From positions 1 through 23,912 of the forward strand of contig NZ_CAJULN010000041.1 of assembly GCF_910586915.1 (NCBI RefSeq): DNA of 23,912 nucleotides. Direction: 5' to 3'. Shown here piece after piece: positions 6,907-14,602 of this stretch (position 1 is the stretch's first letter; each line of letters starts with the position of its first letter). The position numbers were made by a program, and so were the translations under genes. This DNA comes from an uncultured Bacteroides sp. (lineage in GTDB: Bacteria > Bacteroidota > Bacteroidia > Bacteroidales > Bacteroidaceae). The notes below the pieces were generated by a model. It was not told the origin of the DNA and ran no database searches. It worked only from the letters and a program-made list of their open reading frames with translations.

Positions 6907-8181
6907 TCAATAAGTATAGGTCTCCATCAGTTGTCTGATTTCGGGAGTGATGAACAACTGGCCGATATAATCGGAATAGCCCAACCCTTCGGGAGTCAGC
7001 CGGATACGTTCGGGAGTCTCTTCCGTCCACTGCCGTTCCGCCAGTTGGCGGAACAGCGGAATCCGGTCAACCGACTCTCCAAAACGCCGGAGATATTCAG
7101 CCTTGTCAAGCCCCATGTAATACAACAGGTTTTTGATGATGAAACGCTGCCGTTGTTCGCCTGCGGAAAGAAGAAATCCGTTGCGTGCCACGGTGAAATC
7201 GGTAGTTGCCACGTAGTCGTCTATCTCGCGGGCAATGCATTGCTGGCACACCGTGTAGCGGGTAGCATAGTGCAAATCACCCAAATAGCTGCGTCCGCCC
7301 GAGCCGCACGAAAGCATTACTTCATCACCACACGACACTTCCGCACCGGTAGGCCGATGACGGACAAAACGCCGCATGGAGGTTTGCAGAAAGCCTTCAG
7401 CTTGCAGCAGGTCGCAGGCGGCGCGATACATCCGGAAGCATACATCGTCCGGTTCGCGTTCGGTAATCCCTGTGCCTCGACGCACGTAGAGCGGATAAAT
7501 AAACAATTCGCTCGGTCGGAAACGGAGTGCCTCTTTCAATGAATAGAGGAAACTTTCCACCGTCTGCCCCTTAATGCCATAAATCAGGTCGATATTGAAA
7601 CAAGGAAAATCCATTTGGCGAATCTCTTCCAAAGCCCGATAAATGGTATTTTGGCGGGGACGCCTTTTGAGGGCTTTCAGTTCTTCATCCAAAAAACTCT
7701 GTATGCCGATACTCACACGAGCCACCCCCGACCGCTTCAAGACATCAAGACGCGGACGGTCTGCATATTCAGGCGAAGTCTCTACGGAGGTAAAGGTGCG
7801 GGACGGATGTACGCCGAACAAGGAGGCAGTAACCATCAACTGTTCCAGTTGCGCGACGGTCAGCAACAACGGAGTGCCGCCGCCGATGGCAAAACCATCA
7901 AACGTCAGTCCGGCAGTGAGCGGTGAAAGCTGCTGCGCCTGTCTGTAGAGAGTGTCCAGATAGGCGGCGATGGATTCGGTACGGTTGGTTTGCAGGGAGA
8001 ACAGGTTGCAATATCCGCATTTATGGCTGCAAAAAGGAATATGAAAATAGAGTGACGCCTTTCTGCCTTCCACCTGTTTCAAGTAGGAAAGTAGCGAGAG
8101 CGGAGCAGGAAAAGGGCGGTATGCCGTTTTATGCGGATAACTATACATATAGTCTACATATCGAGATAGCGGTCGATTCAT
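6907..8181 (-). CDS. STM4012-like radical SAM protein (HemN-like)
   Basis: This 424-aa protein has the layout of coproporphyrinogen III oxidase-like (HemN/HemW-type) radical SAM enzymes. YFHIPFCSHKCGYCNLF carries the cluster cysteines C51, C55 and C58, and FAIGGGTPLLL (about 97-107) is the SAM-binding glycine motif. Later parts match the HemN-like pattern SIGIQSF, IDLIYGIKGQT and a C-terminal winged-helix-like region. Its operon context points to the STM4012 family rather than to true heme synthesis. Its ATG overlaps the stop of the STM4013-like gene (ATGA), showing translational coupling. The substrate is unknown. Confidence 0.88.
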   Translation of the reverse strand: MNRPLSRYVDYMYSYPHKTAYRPFPAPLSLLSYLKQVEGRKASLYFHIPFCSHKCGYCNLFSLQTNRTESIAAYLDTLYRQAQQLSPLTAGLTFDGFAIGGGTPLLLTVAQLEQLMVTASLFGVHPSRTFTSVETSPEYADRPRLDVLKRSGVARVSIGIQSFLDEELKALKRRPRQNTIYRALEEIRQMDFPCFNIDLIYGIKGQTVESFLYSLKEALRFRPSELFIYPLYVRRGTGITEREPDDVCFRMYRAACDLLQAEGFLQTSMRRFVRHRPTGAEVSCGDEVMLSCGSGGRSYLGDLHYATRYTVCQQCIAREIDDYVATTDFTVARNGFLLSAGEQRQRFIIKNLLYYMGLDKAEYLRRFGESVDRIPLFRQLAERQWTEETPERIRLTPEGLGYSDYIGQLFITPEIRQLMETYTY

Positions 8182-9038
8182 TGTTTCGTCAGTATAAAAT
8201 GTTTGTAAGGAACCGTATAGACGGTTTCGTGGGATATGCAGTGATACTCGTAGCCGTCTTCGCCGTAGCAGGTTCCGTGGTCGGAAAGGGCGATAACCAG
8301 CGTGTCGGAACGTCGCCGGAAAGCCTGAAACAAACGAGGCAACTGGCTGTCGACATACCGCAATGCAGCTGCGTGCGATTCTTTATCGTCTTTTGTTTTG
8401 CCTTTCACATAGTGACAGTTGGGATAATGAATGGCGGAGAAATTGATATACATGAACAGGCGTTTGTCCGCAGGATAATCCGCAAGTTTCTCCAATGCGA
8501 AATCAATCTGCTTTTCCGCACTGTCGGGCACCGTACAACCGAAAGCAGGCAGCCAGTAGCTTTTGGTAAAATAACCGGGAAACACACGTCCCAATTCATT
8601 GCGCTTGCTAAAGAAATTCACACCGCCTATGCAGATTGTCTCATATCCCGCACGGGCGAGACTCTGCACAAAGGTGGCTTCCGTAAACGGATAGCTGCCT
8701 TCGGGCGGAATACGTCCCGTACCTGCCTGCACAGGGAAAAACAGCCATTTACGGCTACGCAAAGAGTGGGGTTCGGCCGGCGAAGGGAGAAAACCGGCGA
8801 AAATGGCAAAATGAGAGGGGTAAGTAAAGTTTCCCGGTGCGTGTCTTTTCTCCCACAAACCGCCGTGACTATTCAGCACCGGTGTTCCTCCGGCGGCTTC
8901 TTCCGCTTTGCTCACATCGTAACGCAGCGTATCGAAGCAAAGCATAAGTATATCATGGGTTCCCACCACGCGGTTCATATCCATATCGGGATATCGATTC
9001 TGCTCTCCCGCCGGCAGTTCATCTATCTGCATGGTCAT
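8178..9038 (-). CDS. STM4013/SEN3800-like sulfatase-superfamily hydrolase
   Basis: This 286-aa protein belongs to the alkaline phosphatase/sulfatase superfamily. LMLCFDTLRYDV supplies the first metal Asp (D36), and GNFTYPSHFAIFAG holds the nucleophile position (T72, where classical sulfatases have the Cys or Ser of CxPSR). SAIHYP (H204) and ALSDHGTCYGEDG (D253, H254) give further metal ligands. A Thr nucleophile is typical of phosphatases and phosphodiesterases of this fold, so phosphoester or phosphonate chemistry seems likelier than sulfate removal. There is no signal peptide, so it is cytosolic. It overlaps the upstream ATP-grasp gene by 20 bp and the downstream radical SAM gene by 4 bp. 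ATG at 9032 is an alternative start. Confidence 0.85.
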   Translation of the reverse strand: MTMQIDELPAGEQNRYPDMDMNRVVGTHDILMLCFDTLRYDVSKAEEAAGGTPVLNSHGGLWEKRHAPGNFTYPSHFAIFAGFLPSPAEPHSLRSRKWLFFPVQAGTGRIPPEGSYPFTEATFVQSLARAGYETICIGGVNFFSKRNELGRVFPGYFTKSYWLPAFGCTVPDSAEKQIDFALEKLADYPADKRLFMYINFSAIHYPNCHYVKGKTKDDKESHAAALRYVDSQLPRLFQAFRRRSDTLVIALSDHGTCYGEDGYEYHCISHETVYTVPYKHFILTKQ

Positions 9039-10029
9039 ATTTGTCTTTTATCGTTTTTATCTGTCGGATGTAAATCGAATTGTCGGCATACATATCCTGG
9101 TAAATATGGTCGCCCTGGCCGTTGACTTCAATAATATAAGGTATATCCGTACCTCTTTCTATCAGTACATCCACTCCGGCATACTGCAAACCCATTGCGC
9201 GGACGGCTTTTCTGCATAAGAGGTAAATCCGCTGCCGCACTTCTTCCGGCAAGGCAAGCTCTTCCCACCGACGCGGGTTATTGTTCAGATGCAGGTTGGT
9301 AATACTCCCCTTGCTGCATCTCACTACCACATAATGAACCTCCTCTTCTCCGCATACCACCCGAAGGTCGTAATTCTCTCCCTGCCACTGCTCCTTAGGT
9401 ATCCACTCTTCCAGCACAGCTCCGGTATGCATGACGGCTTCCGCCAGGGGAAGAATATCTTTCTCCTTCGTCAGACGGTGAATGCGTTTTGTATTACGGA
9501 TGATACCGTCCGCTTCCTGCAAGGTAGTATAAACCACCCATTTCTGCTGATGCGGCCGGTAGCGGATTGCCATGATGCCGCCCGCTCCCGAACCATAACG
9601 GGGTTTCAAGAAACATCCTCTGCCGCAGTCGGCAAGAGCTTGCAGCAGTTCGTCGCAAAAGCGCGGCGTACCCAATATGGGAGTTACATTCAAGGCCTTT
9701 GCCGATAAAATCTGCTTGGTCTCCTTTTTATCAAGTGCCTGCAACAATGCATGAGGCGGATTCAGAAAGTGCACACCATCGGGCAAGACTGCCTCGTCCA
9801 GCCGTTGCAATGCGGCTTTGTATGCTTCATTCAGCCGAGCATATTTCAGAAAATCCGTTTCGCTGCTCACCCACGGTTCCAGTTTCACAACCGCCTGACG
9901 CAAGAACGGCAGGCGGCTGAACAACTCTTCGTAAGTCAGAAAGCGGACTTCCGTCTGTAACTTCCTGCCTGCTCCGGCAAAGTATTCGATACGCTTGGAC
10001 AAAGAGTTGCCGACAACGATGATTTCCAT
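9019..10029 (-). CDS. STM4014-like ATP-grasp protein
   Basis: This 336-aa protein shows the ATP-grasp fold. GCFLKPRYGSGAGG (139-151) has the nucleotide-binding Lys142 and glycine loop, VLEEWI (205-210) matches the adenine-binding hinge, and NYDLRVV (219-225) follows. YAGVDVLIE and YIIEVNGQGD (D286, E301, N303) supply magnesium ligands. ATP-grasp enzymes activate a carboxylate as acyl phosphate and join it to an amine or thiol. The first 100 residues form a Rossmann-like pre-grasp domain beginning MEIIVVGNSLSKR. It fits the STM4014 family by operon position. The start follows the stop of the STM4015-like gene by 6 bp, with GGAG just upstream. Confidence 0.85.
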   Translation of the reverse strand: MEIIVVGNSLSKRIEYFAGAGRKLQTEVRFLTYEELFSRLPFLRQAVVKLEPWVSSETDFLKYARLNEAYKAALQRLDEAVLPDGVHFLNPPHALLQALDKKETKQILSAKALNVTPILGTPRFCDELLQALADCGRGCFLKPRYGSGAGGIMAIRYRPHQQKWVVYTTLQEADGIIRNTKRIHRLTKEKDILPLAEAVMHTGAVLEEWIPKEQWQGENYDLRVVCGEEEVHYVVVRCSKGSITNLHLNNNPRRWEELALPEEVRQRIYLLCRKAVRAMGLQYAGVDVLIERGTDIPYIIEVNGQGDHIYQDMYADNSIYIRQIKTIKDKYDHADR

Positions 10030-10035
10030 GCTCTC

Positions 10036-11109
10036 CTACTCGGTAATCATCGGGCTATACCACATTTCACCGTCGTATTCTTCGGCCTCTTCCGTTTCGG
10101 CAATGTCTATCTTCATGGGGAGTTCCTGCAATTCCTTCTTCATCTCCTGGCTCAAATAGTTGTAACGCATATTGATGAACTTCAAATGGGCAATCTTGTC
10201 CACATTGTCCAGCAGGAGTCGGGCGCCTTCGTCTTTGAGGACACCTGCCGAAATATCCATCGTCTCCAATTGAGGGAGAATATCCGATTCTAAGAACATC
10301 TTTACAACCTCGTTCTGTTCTTCGGCATTCACAATACCCAAATAGGTCAGTTTCGGGAAACGTACTTTGGAGAAAAGCGGACGGAAGATTTCGATATCGC
10401 CTTCAAAGCCGTAGTCTTCCACACCGGCATACAGAACCAACTTTTCCAGATTCGGGAAATCGGATTTTAGGATATCTTCCACCACTTCCGTAGGAAGGCC
10501 GCCGCTGATAATCTCCAGCGAACGCAACTCCGGACGTGAAGTCTGCCCCAAGCGAAGGTTATTCGTTCCTTTTATCTTCAAGTCTTTCAGCTTAGGCAGG
10601 ACATCAAGCAGGGGACTAAGGTCTGTCTGTTCAATCCAGGAGATTTCCTGCTCCTCCCAGTCCATATCTCCCCAGAACAAGCCTTCGAGGTGGGCAAACT
10701 TATCTTTATGTTCAAGTATTCCTTCCAATAAGGCAGAGCAGTCTTCGCCTTCGTAGCCCCAGCAGCCGACAGTGATTTGCTTATATTCGGGCAGATGTTT
10801 GTCTTTCAGAATCTTATCCAATAGCTGGACACCTTTTTCGTATTCATTGTAACTCACAGCATATTTCTTAGCTTCCACTTTCATTTCGCGTGCTGTTTCT
10901 TCTGCTGTTTCTACATAGCCTTTTTTTGTTTTCTCCGCAATGAATTTATTGGCGGCTTTTTCGGCCTCTTCAACAGTCGGGTAGTTTTTCACCTGGGTCT
11001 GCCCTTCAGTTCCCAACTTACCGTAATTAACGACAACGTCTGTTCCCTGTACATCTATACTCCAGAACTTCTGCGACTTAAAGTCTTGAAACACGAAAAC
11101 TCTTTTCAT
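10036..11109 (-). CDS. STM4015-like protein with WGR and leucine-rich domains
   Basis: This 357-aa protein starts with a WGR domain (about residues 1-70: FQDFKSQKFWSIDV, then NYGKLGTEGQTQ), a small fold otherwise known from PARPs and some bacterial regulators. After a charged linker (70-90) comes a repeat domain of leucine-rich character (about 110-335), with recurring strand-loop-helix units such as LKDLKIKGTNNLRL, LRSLEIISGG, LEKLVLYAGV, LTYLGIVNA, LETMDISAG and LKFINMRYNYL. The last 25 residues form a tail, acidic then aromatic, ending EEYDGEMWYSPMITE. No catalytic motif is visible. It is the first gene of the operon and is probably a scaffold, binding partner or substrate for the downstream enzymes. 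Assignment to STM4015 rests on the leucine-rich part and on gene order. Confidence 0.82.
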   Translation of the reverse strand: MKRVFVFQDFKSQKFWSIDVQGTDVVVNYGKLGTEGQTQVKNYPTVEEAEKAANKFIAEKTKKGYVETAEETAREMKVEAKKYAVSYNEYEKGVQLLDKILKDKHLPEYKQITVGCWGYEGEDCSALLEGILEHKDKFAHLEGLFWGDMDWEEQEISWIEQTDLSPLLDVLPKLKDLKIKGTNNLRLGQTSRPELRSLEIISGGLPTEVVEDILKSDFPNLEKLVLYAGVEDYGFEGDIEIFRPLFSKVRFPKLTYLGIVNAEEQNEVVKMFLESDILPQLETMDISAGVLKDEGARLLLDNVDKIAHLKFINMRYNYLSQEMKKELQELPMKIDIAETEEAEEYDGEMWYSPMITE

Positions 11110-11171
11110 AATACTTTATTTTATGGTTGATATTTTCCCATTCAAAGCGCAACAACGCATGAACAACATCT

Positions 11172-11180
11172 GCAAAAATA
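11172..11180 (-). promoter_or_regulatory. Promoter of the STM401x-like operon
   Basis: The minus strand reads TATTTTTGC (TAnnTTTGC) 63 bases upstream of the first ATG. A TTTG at 11201-11204 lies 20 bp further upstream, a good -33 box. This is the only convincing promoter for the five-gene unit. Confidence 0.7.
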
Positions 11181-11203
11181 ATTATTTTTTCACCATCACA
11201 CAA

Positions 11204-11235
11204 AGGGCTACCCCATTTCTTTTCGGAGCAGCCCT
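11204..11235 (-). terminator. Hairpin terminator after the first OmpA-like gene
   Basis: On the minus strand AGGGCTGCTCC pairs with GGGGTAGCCCT around a 10-base loop, starting 26 bases after the OmpA stop. Only a short TTT follows, so termination may be partial. The last bases of the hairpin run into the -33 box of the next operon. Confidence 0.6.
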
Positions 11236-11261
11236 CGATTGGCAGTTTCTATACTTCTGTA

Positions 11262-12389
11262 TTAATCTTCAATCGTACATATACTTACACGATTCCAGTC
11301 CGGTTCGGTAAACATATCGCCTACGCCCTGACCTTCGGCTGTGATGCGCGAAGCGTTGATTTTGTATTTATTGACCAAGATGGTCTTGACAGCTTCCGCA
11401 CGTGCGGCAGCTATTCTTGCATTGACTTCCACACTACCTTCCGGAGAAGCGTATCCTTTGATAATCACCTTTGTATCCGGATGTTTCTTCATATAAGAAG
11501 CTACACGTTCCACATTGGGCAACTGCGACGCATCTACCGACGAACGGCCTTGTCTGAAAGTAACGATAGATTCCGGAACGCGGGCAGTATTGACTACCTT
11601 CTCCACAGGAACAACCTTTGTGCGGCACTCTTCCAGTTCTTTCTGCAATCCGTCAATCTGGCGGCTGGCAGAACTCAACGCTCCATCCTTGTTGTTCACT
11701 TCGGAACGGAGAGCATTGATGGAAGAGTTCAAATCATCGATTTCAGCCTGATTGTAGGCTTTCACTTTGGCAAAGTGGTGCGTTCCGTTACTTGTCATAA
11801 AGTGGTAAGTCAGTCCGGCTGTCACTTCAAAAGCGGCGTTGTTGGCGTTGAAGCGACTCTTCGCCCGGTTGAAGTCGCCCTGCATATCGTACACAATGGC
11901 GGGTTTGATGCCCAGCGTCCAAGCCTTGCTCTCGCCCAAATTGAAATTGAAATTCATTCCCAAACGGGTAGACCACGAGTTAGTGTCGCCCGCGCCATTC
12001 ATGTAGTAATGCAACCAACCCACTCCGGCCACCGCCTCCATCTCAAAGACACGCGGCTGCCCCAAGTAGGAGCCAAACAGGTTCATCAAATTGACCTTAC
12101 CCAACACGCTGACATCCGAAGCATCGAACGCCGTTTTACTGGATGTGGTGTTAACATATCCCATCCCCTGAAATCCCAATCCGAAAACGGGAGTCAATTG
12201 TTTGGAAAGCCCGATTCCGAAACCGGGACGCATACTCTTGAAGAATGCACTGTGTGTAAGCGGAGTGATGGCGCCCGCCTTCATCTCAACCGACCAGTTA
12301 TCGGCAAACTTCGTTCCTTCCACTACCGATTGGGCGTTTGCTGTAAGTGTACCCAATGCTAAAGCTGCTAAAATAATAGATTTTTTCAT
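11262..12389 (-). CDS. OmpA family outer-membrane protein (copy 1)
   Basis: This 375-aa protein has a signal peptide (MKKSIILAALALGTLTANAQ). A beta-barrel region follows (about 25-205, rich in alternating aromatic strands such as VGWLHYYMNG and WTLGIKPAIVYDMQGDF), then a coiled-coil linker (about 212-262) and a C-terminal OmpA peptidoglycan-binding domain (about 275-375) with IIKGYASPEGSVEVNAR. It would anchor the outer membrane to peptidoglycan. The ATG at 12389 is chosen over an upstream TTG because it makes the signal peptide start and length match the paralogue at 17672-18799. The two proteins are nearly identical across the barrel and OmpA domain and differ most in the coiled coil. Confidence 0.92.
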   Translation of the reverse strand: MKKSIILAALALGTLTANAQSVVEGTKFADNWSVEMKAGAITPLTHSAFFKSMRPGFGIGLSKQLTPVFGLGFQGMGYVNTTSSKTAFDASDVSVLGKVNLMNLFGSYLGQPRVFEMEAVAGVGWLHYYMNGAGDTNSWSTRLGMNFNFNLGESKAWTLGIKPAIVYDMQGDFNRAKSRFNANNAAFEVTAGLTYHFMTSNGTHHFAKVKAYNQAEIDDLNSSINALRSEVNNKDGALSSASRQIDGLQKELEECRTKVVPVEKVVNTARVPESIVTFRQGRSSVDASQLPNVERVASYMKKHPDTKVIIKGYASPEGSVEVNARIAAARAEAVKTILVNKYKINASRITAEGQGVGDMFTEPDWNRVSICTIED

Positions 12390-12549
12390 AATCAAATGTT
12401 TTTAAACTGTAATGTTTTGACGATAAATCATTAGAAATGCTTTACGTGTTCCATTGTCTAACTCTTTAGTTCATAATTAAGTTCGTTATTTATGCTAAAC
12501 AACATATCGCACGAAGCGTTAGTTCATATTCCTACCGAACAATTAACAT

Positions 12550-12747
12550 CTATTCACTCAGCCAACCCGCCATGCGGCTTCTTCCGTAGAAATAATAGAA
12601 GAACAATCCTACCCAACTGGTAAGAAGAATCACTACAATAGCCAACAGTTTCTTTTCCCAGGGAGCATGAAGGCGCCCTATTTCGAGAGCCGCCTTAATG
12701 GTCAGTACGAAACCGACCACCCAAATTACAAATCCGACCATAAACAT
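12550..12747 (-). CDS. Small two-helix membrane protein, 65 aa
   Basis: Two hydrophobic segments are visible (about residues 3-20 and 33-52). They are separated by a charged loop with LHAPWEKK and followed by YFYGRSRMAGW. The second segment and the FYGR turn resemble the small PLDc_N-type (phospholipase D N-terminal-like) membrane domain, but the similarity is weak. It lies in an envelope stress block between an OmpA gene and a divergent YihY gene. ATG 12747 is taken; ATG 12741 is equally possible. No promoter box was found. Confidence 0.6.
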   Translation of the reverse strand: MFMVGFVIWVVGFVLTIKAALEIGRLHAPWEKKLLAIVVILLTSWVGLFFYYFYGRSRMAGWLSE

Positions 12748-12932
12748 ACAATTTCATTAATAATAGTTTGAAAATCACATTTCAACAGGTAAACAAAAGA
12801 AAGCAAATATTGGTTTGCCGACAATTGTCTTTTAACACATAATGCAGGTATGCAAACCCGGAAAAGCTGTTTTTGACATTCATAGCCGAACAAATAAATT
12901 ACAATGTTCGTTAGAATAAAGAAAAACATCAA

Positions 12933-13865
12933 ATGAAAATCTTAACTCAAAGCAAAAAGAAATTATCCGTATCTGTCAAAATCATAAAAGATACGTTTCA
13001 AGGATTTATTGACGACAACGTCATGAGATTGAGTGCATCATTGGCTTACGCAACTCTTTTCTCAACCATTCCCTTGCTCTCACTCCTTATTACTATCGGA
13101 GTATTACTCAATGTCGATTTCACCAATCAGTTATATGCCCAGTTGGAACCGGTTGTCGGGTCTAAAGTCATCGACGCGCTCCAGGCAATCATGGAGAATG
13201 CCGAAACAACCGATTCGTTTTCATTTGCCACAATCCTCAGCATAGGTGTCACCATATTCGGAGCCACCACGATTTTCGCGGAAATACAGGGTTCACTGAA
13301 CACTATTTGGGGAATAAAAGCCGTACCGAAGAAAGGTTGGCTCAAATATATTCAAAACAGATTGTTGTCTTTCTCCATCATCCTTGTGTTTGCTTTTATG
13401 CTGCTGATTACATTCACCATCACCAATCTAATCACAGAAGTAAGCAACAAATTCATCACCAACAATCCGGATGTGGCAGAATCTTTGGTAAAGACCATAG
13501 GAATGATGATTAATATAGGTGTAACTACCGTCATCTTCACCCTTATATTCAAGATACTGCCGGATGCTAAAATCAAAAGTAAGGATGTATTTATAGGAGC
13601 ACTTGTCACTACCGTGCTATTATTGACAGGGCAATGGGGAATATCCTTTTATATCGGATTTGCCAACATCGAAACGGTGTATGGAGCAGCAGCATTTATG
13701 GCTATTTTCATCACATGGATTTATTACTCGGCCATCATTATTTATACGGGAGCGGAATTTACAAAAGCCTGGGCCAATGAATTAGGGGGAAAGATTTTTC
13801 CGGACGAGTATGCTGTGGCTACAAAAGTCATTGAAATACGTGAAGAGAACAAGCCCATTACATAG
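12933..13865 (+). CDS. YihY/virulence factor BrkB family membrane protein
   Basis: This 310-aa integral membrane protein has about six hydrophobic segments and the family hallmarks. These are the early RLSASLAYATLFSTIPLLSLL, the central ATTIFAEIQGSLNTIWGI, a long membrane stretch near 147-170, LPDAKIKSKDVFIGALV and the late YGAAAFMAIFITWIYYSAIIIYTGAEFTKAW. The family is often mislabelled ribonuclease BN; its real function is unclear but lies in the inner membrane. It stands alone on the plus strand and is followed by a long hairpin shared with the convergent small gene. Confidence 0.92.
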   Translation: MKILTQSKKKLSVSVKIIKDTFQGFIDDNVMRLSASLAYATLFSTIPLLSLLITIGVLLNVDFTNQLYAQLEPVVGSKVIDALQAIMENAETTDSFSFATILSIGVTIFGATTIFAEIQGSLNTIWGIKAVPKKGWLKYIQNRLLSFSIILVFAFMLLITFTITNLITEVSNKFITNNPDVAESLVKTIGMMINIGVTTVIFTLIFKILPDAKIKSKDVFIGALVTTVLLLTGQWGISFYIGFANIETVYGAAAFMAIFITWIYYSAIIIYTGAEFTKAWANELGGKIFPDEYAVATKVIEIREENKPIT

Positions 13866-13882
13866 GGCTGGCTTAAATATTG

Positions 13883-13935
13883 GTCACCAGTTTCAGTAGC
13901 ACTCTTTGTTTTGTAATCTATCTGAAACTGGTGAC
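13883..13935. terminator. Long hairpin between convergent genes
   Basis: GTCACCAGTTTCAG (13883-13896) and its exact reverse complement (13922-13935) flank a 25-base loop. It lies between the stops of the YihY gene and the small minus-strand gene. There is no T-run directly after the stem on either strand, so it may be a bidirectional terminator of modest strength or an RNA-stabilising stem. Confidence 0.5.
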
Positions 13936-13950
13936 GGAGAAACAACCAAT

Positions 13951-14139
13951 TTATCTTCTCGCATTGGCAGAAAGCGTATATATCTCACCCTTCTTTCCAC
14001 TCTCTTTTAGCTGGTTTCTCATACGCGCCATCTTTCTCAGTCTTTCGGTTTTCCGACCTGATGAAAAATGATATACTATCGCACCAATAATGGAGCTTGC
14101 TGTCAGCCGAAGCCATAAATTGAAACTATTAGCTTTCAT
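13951..14139 (-). CDS. Small YtxH-like membrane protein, 62 aa
   Basis: The protein has one N-terminal hydrophobic segment, LWLRLTASSIIGAIVYHFSS, followed by a basic tail rich in R and K. The SxIGAxVYxF core matches GSVIGALVYRF in the 98-aa neighbour at 14276-14572, which suggests a shortened paralogue. The ATG at 14139 follows TTGATT, the same start context as in the OmpA gene at 12389 and the barrel gene at 17619, which supports it as a real gene. Function unknown; probably a stress-related membrane-anchored protein. Confidence 0.55.
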   Translation of the reverse strand: MKANSFNLWLRLTASSIIGAIVYHFSSGRKTERLRKMARMRNQLKESGKKGEIYTLSANARR

Positions 14140-14217
14140 AATCAATTTGTTTTAATGGTTAATCGTTCAGAATATCTTTAGTTGTCGTCACTGCTATTTC
14201 CCAACCGGCAAATAGTA

Positions 14218-14257
14218 CAATGGGAGAATAGCTTTCATTTACACTATCCTCCCATTG
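14218..14257 (-). terminator. Hairpin after the YtxH-like gene
   Basis: CAATGGGAG and CTCCCATTG pair exactly at the ends, extended inside by ATAG/CTAT with a mismatch. It lies 19 bases after the stop at 14276. No T-run follows. Confidence 0.5.
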
Positions 14258-14275
14258 CAAAACAACACCTCCTAA

Positions 14276-14572
14276 CTATTTTTTATTTTTATCTACCATA
14301 GCGTGGACTTTCTCTCTTACATCGTCCGCCTTTTCGGCAACATAAAAGGTTCCGTCGGCTACTTTGTCAGCTACTTTTGTCCCGGCATCCAATACCTTGT
14401 CATTTACCGTGTCAATCAAGTTAGAACCATCTCCGGTCACTTTCTGAAATGCATGATTTACTTTTTCTTTCACACACTTTCCTTTAGGTGAACACCAAAA
14501 ACGATAGACCAGTGCACCAATTACCGAACCGACTCCCAGCCCGATAAGAAAATCAGATTTTCCTCTTTCCAT
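14276..14572 (-). CDS. YtxH domain-like small protein, 98 aa
   Basis: An N-terminal glycine-rich membrane segment (FLIGLGVGSVIGALVYRFW) is followed by an amphipathic helical tail of about 70 residues with repeated A/D/K/V patterns (DKVLDAGTKVADKVADGT and AEKADDVREKV). This is the layout of YtxH-type general stress proteins. It sits directly after the GlsB-like gene (30 bp) on the same strand, so they are probably one transcript. It is predicted to be anchored in the inner membrane with the helix outside or in the cytosol; the role is inferred from family only. Confidence 0.72.
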   Translation of the reverse strand: MERGKSDFLIGLGVGSVIGALVYRFWCSPKGKCVKEKVNHAFQKVTGDGSNLIDTVNDKVLDAGTKVADKVADGTFYVAEKADDVREKVHAMVDKNKK

Positions 14573-14602
14573 AATGAAGTTTAAGTTTTAAAAGTTAATA
14601 AA

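Noticed and set aside
6907..8181. Assignment as heme-pathway hemN or hemW
   Set aside because: The fold is HemN-like, but its tight coupling to ATP-grasp, sulfatase-fold and STM4011-like genes points to the STM4012 family.
7923..9125. Open frame of 400 codons on the plus strand
   Set aside because: It is antisense to two clearly recognisable genes (HemN-like and sulfatase-fold); its translation has no family features and it has no promoter box.
11481..12362. Open frame of 293 codons on the plus strand
   Set aside because: It is a mirror of the OmpA-like gene. Similar frames appear opposite the second OmpA copy only because the DNA is similar.
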